Positions 63,132 to 64,000 of a stretch of 64,000 nucleotides of DNA are shown here, one piece after another. This DNA comes from Vibrio sp. MedPE-SWchi (lineage in GTDB: Bacteria > Pseudomonadota > Gammaproteobacteria > Enterobacterales > Vibrionaceae), in contig MPDB01000001.1 in NCBI GenBank assembly GCA_001874155.1, positions 62,001 to 126,000 of the forward strand. Reading direction: 5' to 3'. The notes below the pieces were generated by a model. It was given only the letters and a program-made list of their open reading frames with translations. It was not told where the DNA came from and searched no databases. The position numbers and the translations under genes were made by a program. Within the stretch, counting starts at the first letter, position 1, and every line of letters starts with the position of its first letter.

Positions 63132-64000
63132 ATGGATTCTTTTTACAAACCCGCCTCAGCGTTAGGCGCGCTATTGATGCTCTTCGGATGTATTGGAGAA
63201 GAGCCCATTAACCGTAACACCGCAATGTTTAACTTGGCAGTATCTGATGCCGCCATAGACAGTGTGGATTCCGTTGTCGTTGTTTACAGCAAAGTCGCTT
63301 TACTGTCTCTAAGTGGCGAGCAGCCAATTGTGATGGATATTGAGTTACTTTCTGAAGAGAGTGGCAAGGTCGATCTGCTTAAGTATCAAGGCAGCAGTAA
63401 AGCCAGTTTAGTTACTAACAAGGCCATTCCTCCAGGTGAGTACGAACTATGCTTATTCGTCCGCAATGGCGAAAGTCAAAATGATCAGTTATCTCATGTG
63501 GTTGAAACAAACACCCATTCAATAGAGCCTTTGTCGATAGAGAGTAATGGAGCTTGTCCTCTGAGCGGCGAGGAAAGTGAATATAATGTGGGCGAGAGTG
63601 TGCTGCATTTTGATAAGACGCTCACCCTTCAGTCAGGTGATAACCATTTTGTGGCTGAGTTTGATTTGCGAAGCGGACTACAAAAACACATAGAACAAGA
63701 ATTCACGTATACACTGCAAAAAGAGTCGATAAAACTCATTGATGAACGGGATGCGGGTGTTGTTATGGGCACGGTGGATCATTCTGTGATCGAACAGTGT
63801 CGGATCGACAATCTCATTGCGTCAACGATTGATGCGGTTTACCTCTATCCAACCCAAGTTGCGCGTTCGAATATGGGCAGCTTCTCAGAGAATGGCCGGT
63901 ATGCGGTTGAGCCCATTGCTGCTGCGAATGTGACTACGTACGACGGTATTCATTATGAATTTGATATTGGTTACGTAGAAGAGGGGACGTACTCACTTGG
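63132..64000 (+). CDS. DUF4382 lipoprotein, 3' end outside window
   Basis: The frame is open from ATG 63132 to the window end, at least 289 residues. The N-terminus MDSFYKPASALGALLMLFGC has a lipoprotein-like signal (LFG|C, with phenylalanine at -2, somewhat atypical), so the mature protein is probably lipid-anchored in the outer membrane. The following FNLAVSDAAIDSVDSVVVVYSKVALL is the start of a DUF4382 domain, a beta-rich family of unknown function common in marine bacteria. It is about 225 bases after btuD and behind a hairpin, so it is probably a separate unit. Confidence 0.75.
   Translation, partial: MDSFYKPASALGALLMLFGCIGEEPINRNTAMFNLAVSDAAIDSVDSVVVVYSKVALLSLSGEQPIVMDIELLSEESGKVDLLKYQGSSKASLVTNKAIPPGEYELCLFVRNGESQNDQLSHVVETNTHSIEPLSIESNGACPLSGEESEYNVGESVLHFDKTLTLQSGDNHFVAEFDLRSGLQKHIEQEFTYTLQKESIKLIDERDAGVVMGTVDHSVIEQCRIDNLIASTIDAVYLYPTQVARSNMGSFSENGRYAVEPIAAANVTTYDGIHYEFDIGYVEEGTYSL

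Overview
The window looks like chromosomal DNA of a marine gammaproteobacterium of the genus Vibrio or a close relative. The reasons are the relV - tpm - purT block, the prp genes with acnD/prpF, the cdd - yohKJ - sbcB block, the cobTSUC/btuCD block, and a giant RTX adhesin with a Vibrio-type N-terminus. Base composition is moderate (mid 40s % GC by eye). I see no rRNA, tRNA, CRISPR array, transposase or prophage gene.

Layout. 1-5.2 kb: end of a 2-methylcitrate operon (acnD-prpF-prpE). 5.3-10.2 kb: GNAT enzyme, an exported Nudix-PAP2 fusion, yidA, queuosine precursor genes queE-queC, and DUF2750. 10.3-22.1 kb: type I secretion adhesin locus, with an OmpA-like protein and a TolC-like outer membrane channel divergent from a cysteine-free adhesin of about 3168 residues carrying a LapG-type TAAG site. 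The ABC and membrane-fusion subunits are not in the window. 22.2-29 kb: rlmI, a nitroreductase/monooxygenase pair divergent from a LysR regulator, relV, tpm and purT. 29.2-32.5 kb: SLC13 carrier with a soluble histidine kinase and a stand-alone receiver. 32.5-36.1 kb: cdd, yohK, yohJ, sbcB.

36.3-47.4 kb is the most interesting region. It holds an OmpR/CpxA-type two-component system with a histidine-rich periplasmic sensor, a siderophore-type TonB receptor behind a good Fur-like box, and a nine-gene operon behind a second Fur-like site. The operon order is PepSY membrane protein, DUF2271, DUF4198, small exported protein, DUF6162 protein, ZnuA-like binding protein, ATPase, permease, and a second ZnuA-like protein without the metal histidines. 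This parallels the Pseudomonas aeruginosa fpvGHJK-fpvCDEF system, which reduces ferrisiderophore in the periplasm and imports the released iron. I infer that this is a Vibrio version for a ferrisiderophore, probably one made by other organisms, with two extra exported proteins and its own two-component system.

47.5-54.4 kb: a coiled-coil membrane protein, a DM13 protein, an MFS carrier, trxC, an alx/TerC gene behind a yybP-ykoY manganese riboswitch, an SDR-fold protein, an overlooked 34-residue basic protein, and an exported isochorismatase-fold protein. 54.7-64 kb: cobalamin salvage genes cobT-cobS-cobU-cobC, an M3 oligopeptidase, an AstE-type enzyme behind a strong hairpin, btuC-btuD, and the start of a DUF4382 lipoprotein cut by the window end.

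All calls come from reading the sequence. No alignment or database search was run, and residue counts were made by hand.
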